From assembly GCA_021307315.1 (NCBI GenBank), contig JAJSPD010000018.1, positions 372,001 through 436,000 on the forward strand: a stretch of DNA of 64,000 nucleotides. Direction: 5' to 3'. A program made the position numbers and the translations under genes. A model generated the notes under the pieces. That model had not been told where the DNA came from. It saw only the letters and a program-made list of their open reading frames with translations, and did not search any database. The stretch's first letter is position 1; each line of letters opens with the position of its first letter. Below, piece by piece: positions 35,546-48,300 of the stretch. Origin of the DNA: Bisporella sp. PMI_857 (taxonomy: Eukaryota > Ascomycota > Leotiomycetes > Helotiales > Helotiaceae).

Positions 35546-38029
35546 TCATCCCAAGAAACTTGCCCCAACTCCCCTACGGTCTTTCTTCAAAGGGGAAAAT
35601 GCGCCGAAGCCACTTGCTGCACCAAGGCCGCCTTTCAGACCACCCTTGGGTCCTGCGAGTCCGCCTCTGCTTAACAACTTAAGAGGACCAAGACTGACCT
35701 TCGTTGGACGTTTGGTGGCTTCACCATCCTCTTCGTCAAACAAAGTCTTTGCACCTCCGATAAGCTTTCGCTTCTTCTTTCTTGGCTCGGCCTCCTCGAT
35801 GGTCTTCAGCTGCATCTTGGAAGATTTGACCACTTGTTGTTTTGTGATCTCAGCTTTTGCGTTTGTAGGAGCTGATGTTGATTCGTTGTTCTCGTCGCCA
35901 TCGTCCTCCTCAGTTACCTTCTCTAGAGTACTGATTGCACGCTTCTTGGATGCTGGCTTCTGTGCAGGATTGGTCGACTTCGATTCCCCAAGCACTTTCT
36001 TCTCCGTAAGTGCTTTCTTTCCCGGAATCTTCTTCACGACTTTCGTCTTGGGACCAGATATTAGTGATGCACTATTTTCAGACACAACCTTTTCTGAAGT
36101 GTCTAGTTCCGCCATTTCGTCAGCGACATCACTGTCCTCAGCTGCCTCTTTGTCTTCCTGGTTCGGGCTGTCCATAGCCATGTTGATAGTACGGTTCAAG
36201 AATGGCGTGATAGAGAACATAGACTTTTCTCCAACCATTTTCTGATCCATCTTGCCCTTCTTCAGAGGCGCTCTCTTTCTGCGATCGACCGCCCCACCTG
36301 GCGTTCCAATGGTAAAGTCATCACTCATCTCAATCGCAGCTCTCTTCCGAGGATTTTTCACAGCCGCATCGTCCTTGATGAATTTTGGCGCCTTGACTGC
36401 TGCTACCCGCGCTTGACTGAGCTCTGTTTGACATTCTTTTAGCTCTTCCTTAGCTGTTCGCAGCTTTGTCTGCATCTGATCCAACTTGCTTTCAAGGACT
36501 GTCCTGCGAGTTTCTGACTCTCTCAGCTCCTTTTCTGCTTCTTTGAGAGCTTTATCCTTTTCTCGTTTCTCCTGAGAGAGATTCTTTTGTAAAGCCTCCA
36601 ACTGTTGTTGGATCTCGAGCTCTTTCTCTTCATTGCTGTCTCGCTTTTCCCTAGCATGCTTGGAAGCACGCTTCTCCGCTTCAAGTTCCCTCTCTGCAGC
36701 TCTTCGGATCTTCTCTACTTCGCGCTTAGCTGATTCAAGTTCTGCTTGCAGAGTCTCGACCTGCTGCTGCAGCTCAATAACTTGATCCTTACTCGTGCAT
36801 TTTTCAGCCGTACGCTTCAAAGCTCGCTTTTGAGCCTCGAGTTCTTTCTCCATAGCCTTCCTTGCATTCTCTCCTTCGCTTCTTTCGGTGGTTAGCTCTT
36901 CTTGGAGATCTTCTATCTGTTGTTGTAACTCCCAAAGTTTCTCCACAGAATTGCTCTTCTCAGCCGCACGCTTTGAAGCTTTTTTCTCAGCCTCTAATTC
37001 CTTGACACGTAGTTTGGCGTTATCACATTTCTGCTTTTGCACTGTGAGCTCTCCTTGGAGATCCTCCAAATGTTGTTGCAGCTCAAGTTGTCCATTGCTC
37101 TCCAGCTCGGAGGATCGTTTGTTTCCACGCTTCTCCGCCGCCAATTTCTTTACCGCCGCCCTCTGGGCTTTCTCTGATTCTCGTTTCTCCTCTGCTAGCT
37201 CATCTTGAGCACTTTCTAGTTGTTGTTGCAATCCCCGCCTCTCTGTGTCGAATTCCTTCTCTAATACCTTAAAGTCTTTTGCTCGTTCTCGCTTTTCCTT
37301 GGCAAGCTCTTTCTGCAATTCATCTACTTGTTGTTGCAGTTCGAGCTCCTTATCCTTATTCTTGCCCTTTTCCACGGCACGTTTGGATGCCCGCTTCTCG
37401 GTCTCAAGCTCTACTTCTAGTGTGCTGACTTGGCGTTGTAGGGCGAGCTTCTCGGAGAGTATGGTCTGTTGGTACGCGACTTGCGAACGGAGATGCTCCA
37501 GCTCAGGTCGTACTTGAGCCAGTTCTCGAGAAAGTGATAGCTTTTCTGTAAGAATCTTGGTAGAATCCATCGTCACTCCATTCATCGAGTTCAATTCGGC
37601 CTAATGGAAGAGTTAGACGGTAGCTCAAAGTGCATAATGAAGAGAAGCACCTTCAAATTCTTAAGTTCACGTGTTTGTAGTCGTATTTCGGCCTCAAATC
37701 GACGTGAGTCTTCCTGGGCGACTAGCAACTGTGCACGCGCCTCATCGCCCTGTTGCTCTAAACCATCAATGCGATCGTCTGCCATGGCAAGTTGTTCTCG
37801 CAACTCCTCAATCTCGCCGTCGAGGAGTAATATCTGTAGCCTCAGTCGACGCGCGCCTTCATCTTTTATAATCAATTCTGTATTGCGTAAACTCTCTTGG
37901 TATGCTAATTCCAGTGCCTGCGATTTGGAAAGATACTATCAAATTAGCACAAGTATAATTGTAATTCAAGAAGTATTGCCTTACGCTCTTGATATGTTCA
38001 TCATCATTATATGATATTGAAGAGTCCAT
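35546..38029 (-). CDS. long coiled-coil protein with internal repeats, function unknown
   Basis: 788 aa in three exons: 38029-37985, 37917-37651 and 37600-35546. It starts MDSSISYNDDEHIKS. Residues about 30-500 are almost unbroken coiled coil. Within this, a unit of about 45-50 residues recurs five or six times around the core EAEKRASKRAAEK followed by ELQQQxExLQxEL. The C-terminal third is Lys-rich and disordered with short conserved-looking islands: FSITPFLNRTINMA, LGPLKLLSRGGLAG and FSPLKKDRRGVGASFLG at the very end. Basic clusters suggest nuclear localisation. A role at chromosomes or the spindle would be a guess; I do not recognise the family with certainty. It shares a 251-bp divergent upstream region with OST3. 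Confidence 0.78.
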
Positions 38030-38280
38030 GATGTCCTATGAATTAGGAATTTTATCTACACAACTGAATATTCACGCTCTCCGACCGCGACTTTGGTGGG
38101 CAACCTAAGTAAACATTGGCACAGCAACGATGGTGTGGGTTTAGCTGATTGATAACTGACTAACCGGGGTGGGACAATAAAATTGACATGGAAGCAAAAG
38201 GCCACGACGACTTGAACTTCAGTCTTGCACCAACCTCCAGAGGTTGTATTCTCAAAGGAATTACCTCTTCACGTGTCGCG
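38030..38280. promoter_or_regulatory. 251-bp bidirectional upstream region
   Basis: Start codons of the coiled-coil gene (38029, minus) and OST3 (38281, plus) lie 251 bp apart, so both promoters must share this interval. An upstream in-frame ATG for OST3 at 38188 exists but would place 31 polar residues before the signal peptide, so 38281 is preferred. Confidence 0.6.
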
Positions 38281-39421
38281 ATGCACTTCCTTAAAGCGTT
38301 GATCATATCCTTACTGCCATTGGCAGTCCTGGGTGCCAAAAAGCCTGCACCAGACAAGTTCCAAACATACCACTCCAAAGCTCTCTCATCAGCTCCATTG
38401 AAGCTCGACGACAGCATCTATGGAAAGTTAACGACGGCACCAAGGGACTACTCTGCTGCGGTCCTCTTGACTGCTTTGGAATCGAGGTTTGGGTGTGCTC
38501 TCTGCCAGGACTTTCAACCAGAATGGGATCTGTTGTCCAAAAGCTGGACGAGAGGGGATAAGAAGGGAGAATCACGCTTGATTTTTGGCACCTTGGATTT
38601 CTCTGACGGCAAAAGCACTTTCCAATCGGTAGGCTCATCTGCCATTTTCCTAACCTTCTTTGCTTACCAAAGCCATAGCTTGGCCTTCAAACTGCACCAG
38701 TACTTCTGTTCTTTCCACCAACGACTGGACCGCATGCTGTATCAGAGACTGGACCCGTGAGATATGACTTTACCAATGGGTATGTTCTGTATGAGTTTCA
38801 TTTATGTGTTCACCGGTAATAATATCATAGACCACAATCCGCTGAACAGATCCATGCTTGGATCTCCCGCCATCTTGATGGCCGCCCACATCCCCAAGTA
38901 GTACGCCCTATCAAATGGGGACTCTGGATCGCTAGTATTACTGCTCTGTTAGGAGGGATATCTTTTCTGGCTGTCTTCGGACCATATATTTTGCCAGTAT
39001 TACAGAACCGCAACCTTTGGGCCGCATTTAGTTTGCTTGCCATTCTTTTGTTTACAAGTGGGCATATGTTCAATCACATTCGAAAGGTGCCATACGTTGC
39101 TGGCGACGGTCGCGGAGGAGTCAGCTACTTTGCGGGTGGCTTTTCGAGTCAGTATGGCTTGGAGACACAAATTGTCGCGGCTATGTGTAAGTTTCATCAC
39201 CTTTTTGCGGTACGTTATGCTAATGCCAAGATTTAGATGGGTTCCTTGCATTTGCTACCATTTCTTTGGCCATCAAGGTTCCAAGAATATCCGACCCAAA
39301 AACACAGCAAGTTGCTGTACTTATCTGGGGAGCCGCTATCTTTCTCATGTATAGTTTCCTCCTCAGTATTTTCAGGATCAAGAATGGTGGATATCCTTTC
39401 TGGTTACCTCCATTCTCTTAG
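38281..39421 (+). CDS. OST3: oligosaccharyltransferase subunit OST3/OST6
   Basis: Thiol-active subunit of the ER oligosaccharyltransferase that assists N-glycosylation of cysteine-rich substrates. 329 aa, four exons: 38281-38628, 38679-38779, 38831-39186 and 39237-39421. A signal peptide occupies residues 1-18 (MHFLKALIISLLPLAVLG). The lumenal thioredoxin-like domain carries the redox motif C72-ALC-C75 in FGCALCQDF; APVLLFFPPTTGP is the cis-Pro loop. Four membrane helices follow (IASITALLGGISFLAVFG; WAAFSLLAILLFTSG; GFLAFATISLAIKV; LIWGAAIFLMYSFLL), and FNHIRKVPYV is a family signature between helices 2 and 3. The end, YPFWLPPFS, is typical. Whether it is the OST3 or OST6 equivalent is not decidable, since filamentous ascomycetes usually have one. 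Confidence 0.94.
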
Positions 39422-39909
39422 ATCAGCTGAGGTATGTGAGTGGGTTGATGAAGCTGGAATGAATGTCTCAAGCAAGTGTAAGATAGACAAAAGCGAACTT
39501 GTTTATAGTATACTAGCAATGGTGTTATGCATAGAATTGATCTTTTTCAAGAGCTCTTACAGGGCCACAAGTAAACAATATGTGAAATAGAGAATATCTG
39601 TGTGGTTTACCGGGCAGTCAGATGTGATAGTAGCCAATGAGTATGTGATTCAAGGGTAATTCTGCATTATCAAGTGATGATATGGCACAAAATCTTCACA
39701 TAGGATCATCTGATTATAGAAATGAGCTCTTCCCTTTCGTTGTGGCTGATGCAAGGTGCCTGGAGTCTTCTCAGCTGCGTAATCTAAGACTATTAGGCCG
39801 TCTACTTCTCAGCCTCGTCTTTCAGTTTGGACGACTCTCCCTTTTCTCGACTGCATGTTTCATGTAGTGGTGCACATTCACCTTTTCTTGGTAGCCACGA
39901 AATGCACCT
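39422..39909. other. intergenic
   Basis: 488 bp between OST3 and the recognisable part of the HET relic. A 61-codon frame at 39682-39867 could be degenerate N-terminal sequence of that relic, but I cannot align it to anything. Confidence 0.45.
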
Positions 39910-41646
39910 TTAAACGCAAATATGTACCACTCAAGCAGTTCATCAGGGCATCAACACCACCCTACACCATTTTGCCTCACGTGTGGGACGATGATGAGGA
40001 TTTATTTCAGCAGTGTCTGATCCCCAAAAAAATTCACGGGAGCGCAAAGGCTTCCTCAAGATAGAGAAGTGCTGCCCGCTTGCGATGATGGGTGGTGGTT
40101 GGTTTGGATCGATGCATGCTGCATCAACAAAAGCTCTAATGCCGAACTCTCGGAAGCAATCAACTCGATGTACAGATACTACGGAGAGGCTGCGATATGC
40201 TACGCTATCTAAGCTAGGCGGCGACGGCTCGCGATCGAATCCCGATGCCCGCCTCAAGTCGTGGAGTACATATAGAGTATTGGTTTGCCGCTGCGTACCC
40301 GTGGGTGGACTCTACAAGGACTCATAGCGCCATTAGTGGCCAGATTCTTCGATCCCACTTGGAAATACCTAGGCAGCAGAAGTGACTTTTAGGACCAGTT
40401 TATGAGGATAACGGGAATCGACTCAGACATGTTAAACCACTCAAGGCCTCTCTGGTCTCCGTCTCCGCCGCCGTAAAATGTCTTGGGCTGCAACCGAGTA
40501 AATACTGGAAAAAGAGACATCGCGTATTGTTTACTAGGAATCTTCGATATCAATATGCCTTTTCTTTATGGCGAGCGCAGCAAGGCGTTCTCAAGAGTCC
40601 AAGAACACATCCTGAGCACCACGACAGATCAAACACTATACCTATACGACAAAGTCTGTGTTTCCAATTCTTGAAGTATGCCTTCGAGGTCTGCTCGTGA
40701 ACATAGCGTTGTGTCCCCAGTCGCTCAGCCGATAGCTCAGTTTATCGGTAGTTTCCCCTACCAGCGAGCCAATACCCGCGGTGTGAGCACCGTCCGATTC
40801 GGTACTAGTACTAGACGAAATGAAGTGGATCTGCTTCTTAATATACCGTTAGTAGCAATGAAAGAAGAGAACATGTTCACTGCGTTTCAACGTAAGATGA
40901 TGGGCGAGCAGCTGGTATTGGCATATTTAGGTATCATTCCAGATCTGCAAAATATGTCCTTCATAGCTATAGCATAGGATGTACAATTAGATAGAACTGT
41001 ACTTGTACCTAGGTCGGCACAAGAATGCCGCGTTTCTTTGCTCCTTTGCATAGCGGATGAGCAGGTGACTAGTACGAAGGACTTATACCGACTTTATCCC
41101 ATGCACCAGTCGCATCGTCGGCGATCCTTGTCACATCATCAATACCAAGCATCCAACAAATAGCGTTGTCATCTAGAGCTTGAGTAGAAGTGGGGTACTC
41201 ATTAATATGGATTATCGCATCTCTAGAGTCTCAGCAGAGACGCTAGTTGCTGAGCTGTCCTAGAAAGCCAATACTCTTCGTATGGACTCAGTTCCTGTAG
41301 GTTTGGGAGAAAGTAAAATAGGGTGTAGATTCAAAGAAGTATCAAATCCGCTTGTCTCCGAGTTTGCAGGGGGGAAATCCTAGCATACTGGAGACAGTAC
41401 GGGCCATGGAAGAGTTTGCTACCATTTAATGGGTCGATCTACGAGCATCCATATCGGATTAATGCGTCAGTAGAGATAGATTATTTGATCTCACAACGAT
41501 GTAATGCGATTAGAGTGATCTTAAAAGGCGCAGTTGCCCCTACCATGAGGGCGATAAGGAGTATTTCTGAAGTTGAAGAAGCTGGACTCTATGATGATAT
41601 TATTGAAGATATAGGAAATCCAGGCATCATGGATGCTGCTTCCTAG
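39910..41646 (+). pseudogene. HET-domain (heterokaryon incompatibility) protein, decayed
   Basis: Fragments of one HET protein appear in order but in different frames and separated by stops. At 39.92-40.03 kb: TPPYTILPHVWDDDEDLFQQ, the start of the HET domain (usual SHTWGDDEVLFQ). At 40.1-40.2 kb in another frame: WLVWIDACCINKSSNAEL and INSMYRYYGEAAICYA. At 40.48-40.67 kb: DIAYCLLGIFDINMPFLYGE and SRVQEHILSTTTDQTLYLYD. The C-terminal region continues at 40.68-40.98 kb and 41.4-41.65 kb in further frames. HET proteins trigger cell death after fusion of unlike hyphae; this copy cannot make a full protein. The order is intact, so decay is by point changes and small indels, not rearrangement. Confidence 0.85.
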
Positions 41647-41777
41647 CTCGATGTCGATTTGAATACAGATATATCCATACATCAACAGCGGCCGTTTAAC
41701 TCCTAATATGAGGATCCAGCAGAACGATGATTGGCGATGACCAGAGGCTTTCCCAAGTCCACATGCTACCCACGGTA

Positions 41778-42873
41778 TCACATACTATTGACAGACGCAA
41801 TCGGTTTACCGGTTTTAACATAGGATTTGATGTTCTCAAAGCACTCTCGTTCGCCGTCCATCCACGCATTCCTCGTTCCGCCTCCTAAATGTGGCTGGAT
41901 CGTACACTTGTCACTGCTGGCAAAGTAGGGATTGATACCAGGTTCATCCTCGAATACGTCAAGCCCAGCTCTCCGTACTTTCCCGCTTCCTAGAGCTGCG
42001 ATTAGTGCTTTCTCATCAACGATAGGCCCTCTTGCAGTATTTATGAAGAAGACGCCGTCCTTCATCACCGAGAATTCTTTTTCGGAAATCAGACCAAGAG
42101 TTGACTCGTTCAAGGGACAATGGATGGAGATCACATCAGCAGTAGTAAGTAGCTCTTCCAAAGATGAGCAATATATCGCGTTAAGCTGGTCCTCGATTCC
42201 CTTCTCCAACCGCATCCGATTGTGATACCGGATCCTCATCCCAAAAGCTCCAGCCCTTTGCGCAACAATCTACCCGGTCAGCGGGCCAGCTCAACTCAAA
42301 ATCGTCAGCAGCTTACCTGCCCAATCGCACCCATCCCGACAATCCCCAGCACCAATCCCCTCGGATCAGCCGTAGGGATATGATCATTTCTCCACAGCCC
42401 CGTCCTCGCGCTCTTCTCCGCCCTGCTCGTATCCCTCAGCACCGCCAAGATAAGAAACATGGTCATATCCGCCGTTGGCTCGCTGACTGCATGTCGAGAG
42501 TTGCAAAAGAGAATGGAGTTAGCGGTCATCCAGGGCACGTCGAATTCATTGTAGCCGGCCGAGGCAGAGACGATGAGCCGGCAGTGTGGGACGAGCGGTG
42601 CGAGCAGCGCGGCGTCGAAGTCCTCGTAGGGACGCGTGCCCATGAAGACGCAAAACGCGAGGAAGGGGCCGGATGATTTGGCGCGGGAGGCGATTTCCGT
42701 GATGGCGCCCGAACGATCGGTTGCTGAGATGACCTGAGGTGTTTGTTAGTGGGAGTCCAAGCGGTTGTTGTCACGGTAGATACATCGACGTCACATAATG
42801 TCTTGAAGTCCTTGAGATATTCTTCTCCTGCGAACTTTGGATATGTCAAGCAAAGAACTTTAGGCTTTCTCAT
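41778..42873 (-). CDS. D-isomer-specific 2-hydroxyacid dehydrogenase
   Basis: NAD(P)H-dependent oxidoreductase of the glyoxylate/hydroxypyruvate reductase type. 332 aa from three exons: 42873-42784, 42733-42317 and 42269-41778. The dinucleotide-binding turn is GIVGMGAIG near residue 160. The catalytic triad of the family is present: R249 in NTARGP, E278 in FEDEP and H296 in PHLGGG. SASAGYNEFDV and NSRHAVSEPTADMT are the substrate-loop and helix signatures. The length is typical. It is divergently arranged with the GST-like gene, 514 bp apart, which could mean shared control of a detoxification response, but that is inference. Confidence 0.93.
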
Positions 42874-43387
42874 ATTTATGGTATATATCTTGCCTTAAAA
42901 GGTCACTAGCTAATTATATGAAAGCTTTACTCTATGTTTTCTCTTTCAACCTTTGAAGTAGCATGGTCAATCAAAGTATATGGTGCATCTCTGATGGTGG
43001 TAGTCCCATATGTAGCCAAAAGTGGGGATGCATAGAACACAAGTAGATCGGCAGTTTGGCCAATAGGGAAATCAATTATCACTTTACGGCTTAGAAAATG
43101 TACTACAAGCAAAAACACATTCATACACAAAGGATTATGCCCCCAAAAGAGTCGTCAAAATCGATTTTAAGTTTGAATTACAAATATTATCCCTTGCATT
43201 GAGCAATTTCTTGGCAGTGACTCAGCTTGATTGGGCGCCCTGACTTTGACCTCAATTCTTGGGTGACGCATATCTACAGTATATATTGCTTCGAAAGTTT
43301 TGCTGAAAATATTTGTGTCTCTTCTTTATTCTCTCAGAGAAAATTATCTTACAAAAAGAGATTCATCGCAAACATTTTTCTAAGACA
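42874..43387. promoter_or_regulatory. divergent region, dehydrogenase and GST-like gene
   Basis: 514 bp between opposed start codons, A/T-rich. A TATATTG at about 43281 precedes the GST-like start by roughly 100 bp. Nothing decisive is visible. Confidence 0.45.
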
Positions 43388-44497
43388 ATGGCGCAGGTCA
43401 ACCCAGAGAAGAAATATAAACTCATCGGTACTTACACACGCTAGTATGTATACTCCCATGCTCGTGGTGCTAGAAGAGAGCTCTATGTCTCTACAATGTG
43501 TGCCTTTCAAGTCATCAAAAATAATCAAATAGGGAGCTTTCAGAGGTGTTCTTACTTACCATTCCTGAATGAAGAAGCTAACTCTGTATCAAATACAGCT
43601 CAAGTATGTACTCAAGCTCTATAAGCTCAACCCCGTGATCCATTTCAGACCTAATGGCCCAAAAGGCTGGACATCTCGCGTGCAAACAGTCCTAGAATAC
43701 TTCAAGATTCCGTACGAGGGCTCTTTTTACCCTCTGCACGAGGTAACGCCACCACCCTATTCTTTTCCGGACCAAGCCTCATGAAAGTGCTCGAACAGGC
43801 GAAGCAAGTCTCACAATCAGGTCTCGTCCCTGTTCTCCTTGACCCCTCCCTCTCTCCTACGATCCCCATCAACGACTCCCTCGCCATAGTCGAATATCTC
43901 GCGGAATCGCACCCCTCTCTCCCTCTCTACCCTGCCGACCCCCTCCTCCGCGCCTTGGCCCGCTCCGCCGTCGCGGAAATCCACTCCGGTCTCTCGCAAC
44001 TCCGTACTTTCGACACAAACTACATCGCGCACTTCACCGGGCCAATCCCGGTCTCGGAAGCTGTGTTGAAAGACATCAAGCGCGTTCTCGAGCTCTGGTC
44101 TAACGCCAGGAAAGTTACAAAGGATAGGTTGGGAGCGGAGGATGAGGGATTCCTATTTGGAAAGTTCGGGATCGCTGATGCGTTTTTCTGGCCTGTGTTA
44201 TGGGTACGTGTTGTCGTTTGTCTTTGAAAGTGCGAATGTGACGATCTGCTGTGCATAACTAAACAACCGTAGCGATTCCGTACCTATAATCTCCCTTTGA
44301 ATAGCGCAAGCGAGGAGGCCATAACGTGGATCAGCAAGATGTGGAATGATCCTGCTCTGAAAACATTGGGAAGGAATTATTTCGAGCAGGCAAAGGATCC
44401 GAACACCAGGATTGAGAAGTATGATGAGAAGTTCAAGGGGATCCCGGAGATTGCGTATGAGGTGTTTAAGGAGGATTGGGAGTTTGAGTCGAAGTAA
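43388..44497 (+). CDS. glutathione S-transferase-like protein, N-terminus unresolved
   Basis: Conjugates or reduces with glutathione, probably cytosolic. Clear exons are 43649-43742, 43799-44203 and 44273-44497. They give a thioredoxin-like N-domain (GWTSRVQTVLEYFKIPYE, then SGLVPVLLD and the glutathione-contact region NDSLAIVEYLAE) and an all-helical C-domain (LFGKFGIADAFFWPVLWRF). The first exon is likely 43388-43443, starting MAQVNPEKKYKLIGTYTR, as in related fungal GSTs. Joining it directly to 43649 makes an in-frame TAA. A nine-nucleotide exon at 43537-43545 with AG and GT at its borders would restore the frame and give 262 aa. Alternatively the gene starts elsewhere or has a nonsense change. 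The catalytic Ser/Tyr is therefore uncertain. Confidence 0.75.
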
Positions 44498-45340
44498 AAA
44501 TCGGAGAAGTTGTTATAGTGTTGAGTTGGGATATCGTCTCATTATCTAGTCTAAATATTCCCCAAAGATAGGCCGAATACGTCTTCGCCTTTTCTGTCTA
44601 TGCAGTTCGGCTTCTACACGAACATAGCTTCCATATTTCCTTACTGTCTTCCGTGTTAAGAAGCAAGGACATAGCACTATACTTAGTACTATACTCCACT
44701 TATAATACTATGATATCTCAAGAATAGCTGAAAAAGGCTCTCCGAGCAAGTAATAATACAAGTCAATTACCATAGCCAAGCATACTCAAGGCTAGATTCT
44801 ATATGAAGATGTTCAGGACAGTCAACAGTAAGCCTGCTGATGAGGGCGCTGACCGAGATATTAGTCATCTTATCTTTGAGTGGTCGAACCATTGCTTATA
44901 TTGATCTCGCTTACTTCCTACAGTCCTGGTCAAGGGCAAGAGTGGCTACTTTCCATATACATTGGCTGGAGCCAACTAAAGCATTAGGCACTTGCCACTA
45001 CAGTAACTGATTGGCTCTGGTATGTTTCTTGAATTTCAACCTCAAAACTAATTACACCAAACGCGATGGGGGTATCCTCGCTGCTCAATCAAAGAATTTA
45101 AATACAACCAGACTTTCTTGCTTTTCTTTCTCCGACTCTTCATACGTAGCAAATGAATGTACATGGCCGTAAGTACGGGGGAAATATCAGTGAGATATAG
45201 CCACAAAACTATACATCACTTCACCACACCCATGAAAAGCAAATAACGACCAGGCGTGAGCCATTTCGTTTTAACGCCATGCCTTCCTTCCCATCCCTGC
45301 GCTTCCTGATTATTGAATATCGTCAGATTTGATAAGCAGG
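44498..45340. other. convergent 3' region
   Basis: 843 bp between the stops of the GST-like gene (plus) and ApsA (minus), A/T-rich, with no open frame worth noting. Confidence 0.5.
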
Positions 45341-48300
45341 TTAGAAGCCTCGAAATGGGTCAAAACTGCCGTCAAACTGTCCATATTCTTCCTCCCCTGC
45401 TGTCTTGCTACCCCCATACCAGTCTTCGCTTGGTCTCGATCTCCCTGAGTAGCGGCTATAGCTATCTCTGTTCCTGCTTCGTTGTCTTCTTCGCTCTTTA
45501 CTTCGTCTTCTATGCATACCGAACATATTCATCTCATCCTGCTCATCAGGATAGTCACTGAAAGGAGTCATGGCCATTGGACTAATGAATGCCTCCATCC
45601 TCATCGTGCCCACAGCGTCGAAGAAATTGTTCACTACCGCCCCTGGACGTGCTGATGCATCTGAAGTACGAACCGAAGATCTTCCGCTAACGCTCATACC
45701 CGTATAACCAGCCACTGAACCTGAAGCCTGAGATTGATAGATATCTGAGGACCCAGTTGTACCCACGCTCATGCCTGCGATGCTTGATGAGGGGGCGTGA
45801 CTTGAGTTTGAAAGTGTGACTGCAGGGCCTGAGAATCCACGGAAGGAAAGAGGGGGTGCCATCCGTGGACCCGTATTGCTGCGCTTCCGGCTGTGCGCTG
45901 CAGATGGGATTGATTTCTCAAAATAGCCTCGTTCAGAACCTCGTTCGGAGCCTCGATCGCTGAACCGTGGAACAATGGGGGGATCTGCTGCATAGGGTCC
46001 GATCTGAGAATTGCTGTAGAAAGACTCAGCTTCGCGAATACTATCCCCACCATGCTGTGAGGAATGGACGCTTAGGGGGCCTGGGCGGGCCACCGCGTTC
46101 TTCCCTTTCGCGACTCGGATGGAGTCCCGAATACCGTTCCTTCGAAGTCGAGTGCCTTGACGTGGTGGTTCGAAGTCAGGGATCGTTGGCTTAGGAATTG
46201 GCAGCGGAGCTGCTACTATTTCTGGTACGGCTTGCGAGGAATGAGCAAGGAACGACAAAGCTGTGAGCCATATGTAATGTCGCTCCGAGTTTATAGCAGT
46301 GAACTTCAATGCTCGCGCTGGAGTAAGAATCAAGATCGAGCGATTGAAAAGCGGTGGCCCCCCCTTGGGCGATAAGTTGTCATCTTTGACATCCAACACA
46401 GATTGAATGGTCACTATAGAAGTCAACAAAAGGCCTAATGCAGAAAGACGAACGATACATACACTTTCTGCCACTTTTGCCTAGCAGAGCGGGCCCTGAT
46501 GTTGGCTGCTTGCTACTCCACATAACAGCCCGTTCGTATGGGGCAAGCCATACCCAGCGTTTATGGCGAACACCATTTCCATTTTCGCCTTCAATGTTAG
46601 ATTCTGCTACCCCAAATGATGCGCGCCGTCTAACGTATTTAAACATCCATTCTCCGACCATCGTTTGGGCAATTGCGTCAACAACGCCCGTAGCTTGGTT
46701 GGAGCTACCAACCGAATTTGTGTTAGTATTAACGGTATTAACAGTATTGGCTGTCGTCGCTGAGGGCTGTTGCCTGTGCCTTTTGTATCGACTACTACCT
46801 GTGTCCCTCATATATCGTGGAGTGGTTACATCATTATTGGGCATTGGTGGTAGTTGTGGACTTTCAGGTGCCTCTGTCGATGGTGACATGGGCGGTGGAG
46901 ATCGGCTACCATGTCGACGACTTCGACCACCTCTGGGGAGTGCTGCAGCAGATCTAACTTTACGAATGCTGCCTGCACGGTAATGCCCTCTACCATATCC
47001 ACGCCCCCATGTCGGGCTTCTGGTGCCATCACTAGGAGCAGAGCTGCTGACGGGAGGTTGCCTTGAACTTGCCCGTGTAGGAATAGGGAACGGAGGCTCC
47101 TTCACAGGTTCCGGCAGACTGGGACTGCGGGATCGACCTTGGTGGGCGGCTACACCACTCTGTATCAATGCTGTGCGACGCATCGTAGCTGGCTTTGTGG
47201 TTGTGACTAAAGACAAGGGTTTGTCAAGTTGCCGAACAGATTTTACAGAAGCTCTTTGTGGCATGGTTTGCACCTCAGGTAACGTATAGTCTCCTGTTGC
47301 ATCATAATGGCTTATGTGTTTCATTGAACTCTTTTTGGCTGTATTTTGAGAAAGAGGCTTTGTGATGTCTGTAGCCTCCGCGTTCTCAGGTACAGAGGTA
47401 GGTGCAATTGAGTTACGCTTACCACCTCTGTCAGAACCTGCATGTGGTTTAGGTGCTGACAAAGCTGTCCTGAAATCATTGTCGCTCAAGTCGCCATCCG
47501 CAAACTCGTCCCCATCGTCAGAGCTTACATTGTCAAATCCAGCAAAAAGGCTGCTAACTCGATGAGGCCTTCTGATAGAGCCTTTGTCCTTGGCAAGAGG
47601 TCCGTCATCATTATTGCCAGGATATGCATCCCGTGTGTTCTCTGATTGAGGCTCTGGTGACGGGGTTGCAGCGCCTTGTTCTAAGCTGGTACGGATACGG
47701 CGAGGGTTTCGTGGTGGTAGATTGCCCGGGACTGGCGAGAAACGTTTCGACTCATCTAATGTCGGTTCTGGAGAAGGCGGCGCTGAGGAGATGGATGACG
47801 GTTGAAGGTGTGGAGGAAGCAAATTCAGTCTCAAATCAACCCTTATTTCCTCCGTTTGCACAGAGGTTGATCTTGTTGGGATAGGCGTTTGCATAGAAAC
47901 TTGGCATGCGGCATCTCTGGAGTGCTGTGGCAGAAGGGGTTCGCGAGGAGTAGCGGGGGCGGAACTGGGAGGGTGTAATTGGATTGATGGAATGGGAATA
48001 GGCGTCGGTGGTGCGGCTCGCCGGGGGGATTGCAGCACAGGAAAATCCGTTTGCGTGGAGGTCGAGGTCATCAATTCTTTCTGAATGTTGATTGGCGGAG
48101 GAGGAGGAGCTCTGGTCGGTGATACAGGAGTTCTGGGAGGACTCAAAGGGTCTTCTAGGGTCTGAGAAGCGGCAGAGACCATTGGCTCGGCCTTAACTGG
48201 CTCAATGAACAATTGAGGGCTCGCATGAACACGCTTACGTCGTTGATTTGCTTCAACTTCCAACTCACGAGCAGGGTGTTCATAGTCAGAGATCTTTTCT

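Noticed and set aside
35646..36245. 199-codon plus-strand frame, Ser/Phe-rich
   Set aside because: Exact antisense of the coiled-coil gene; Lys/Glu-rich coding sequence gives Phe/Ser-rich antisense frames.
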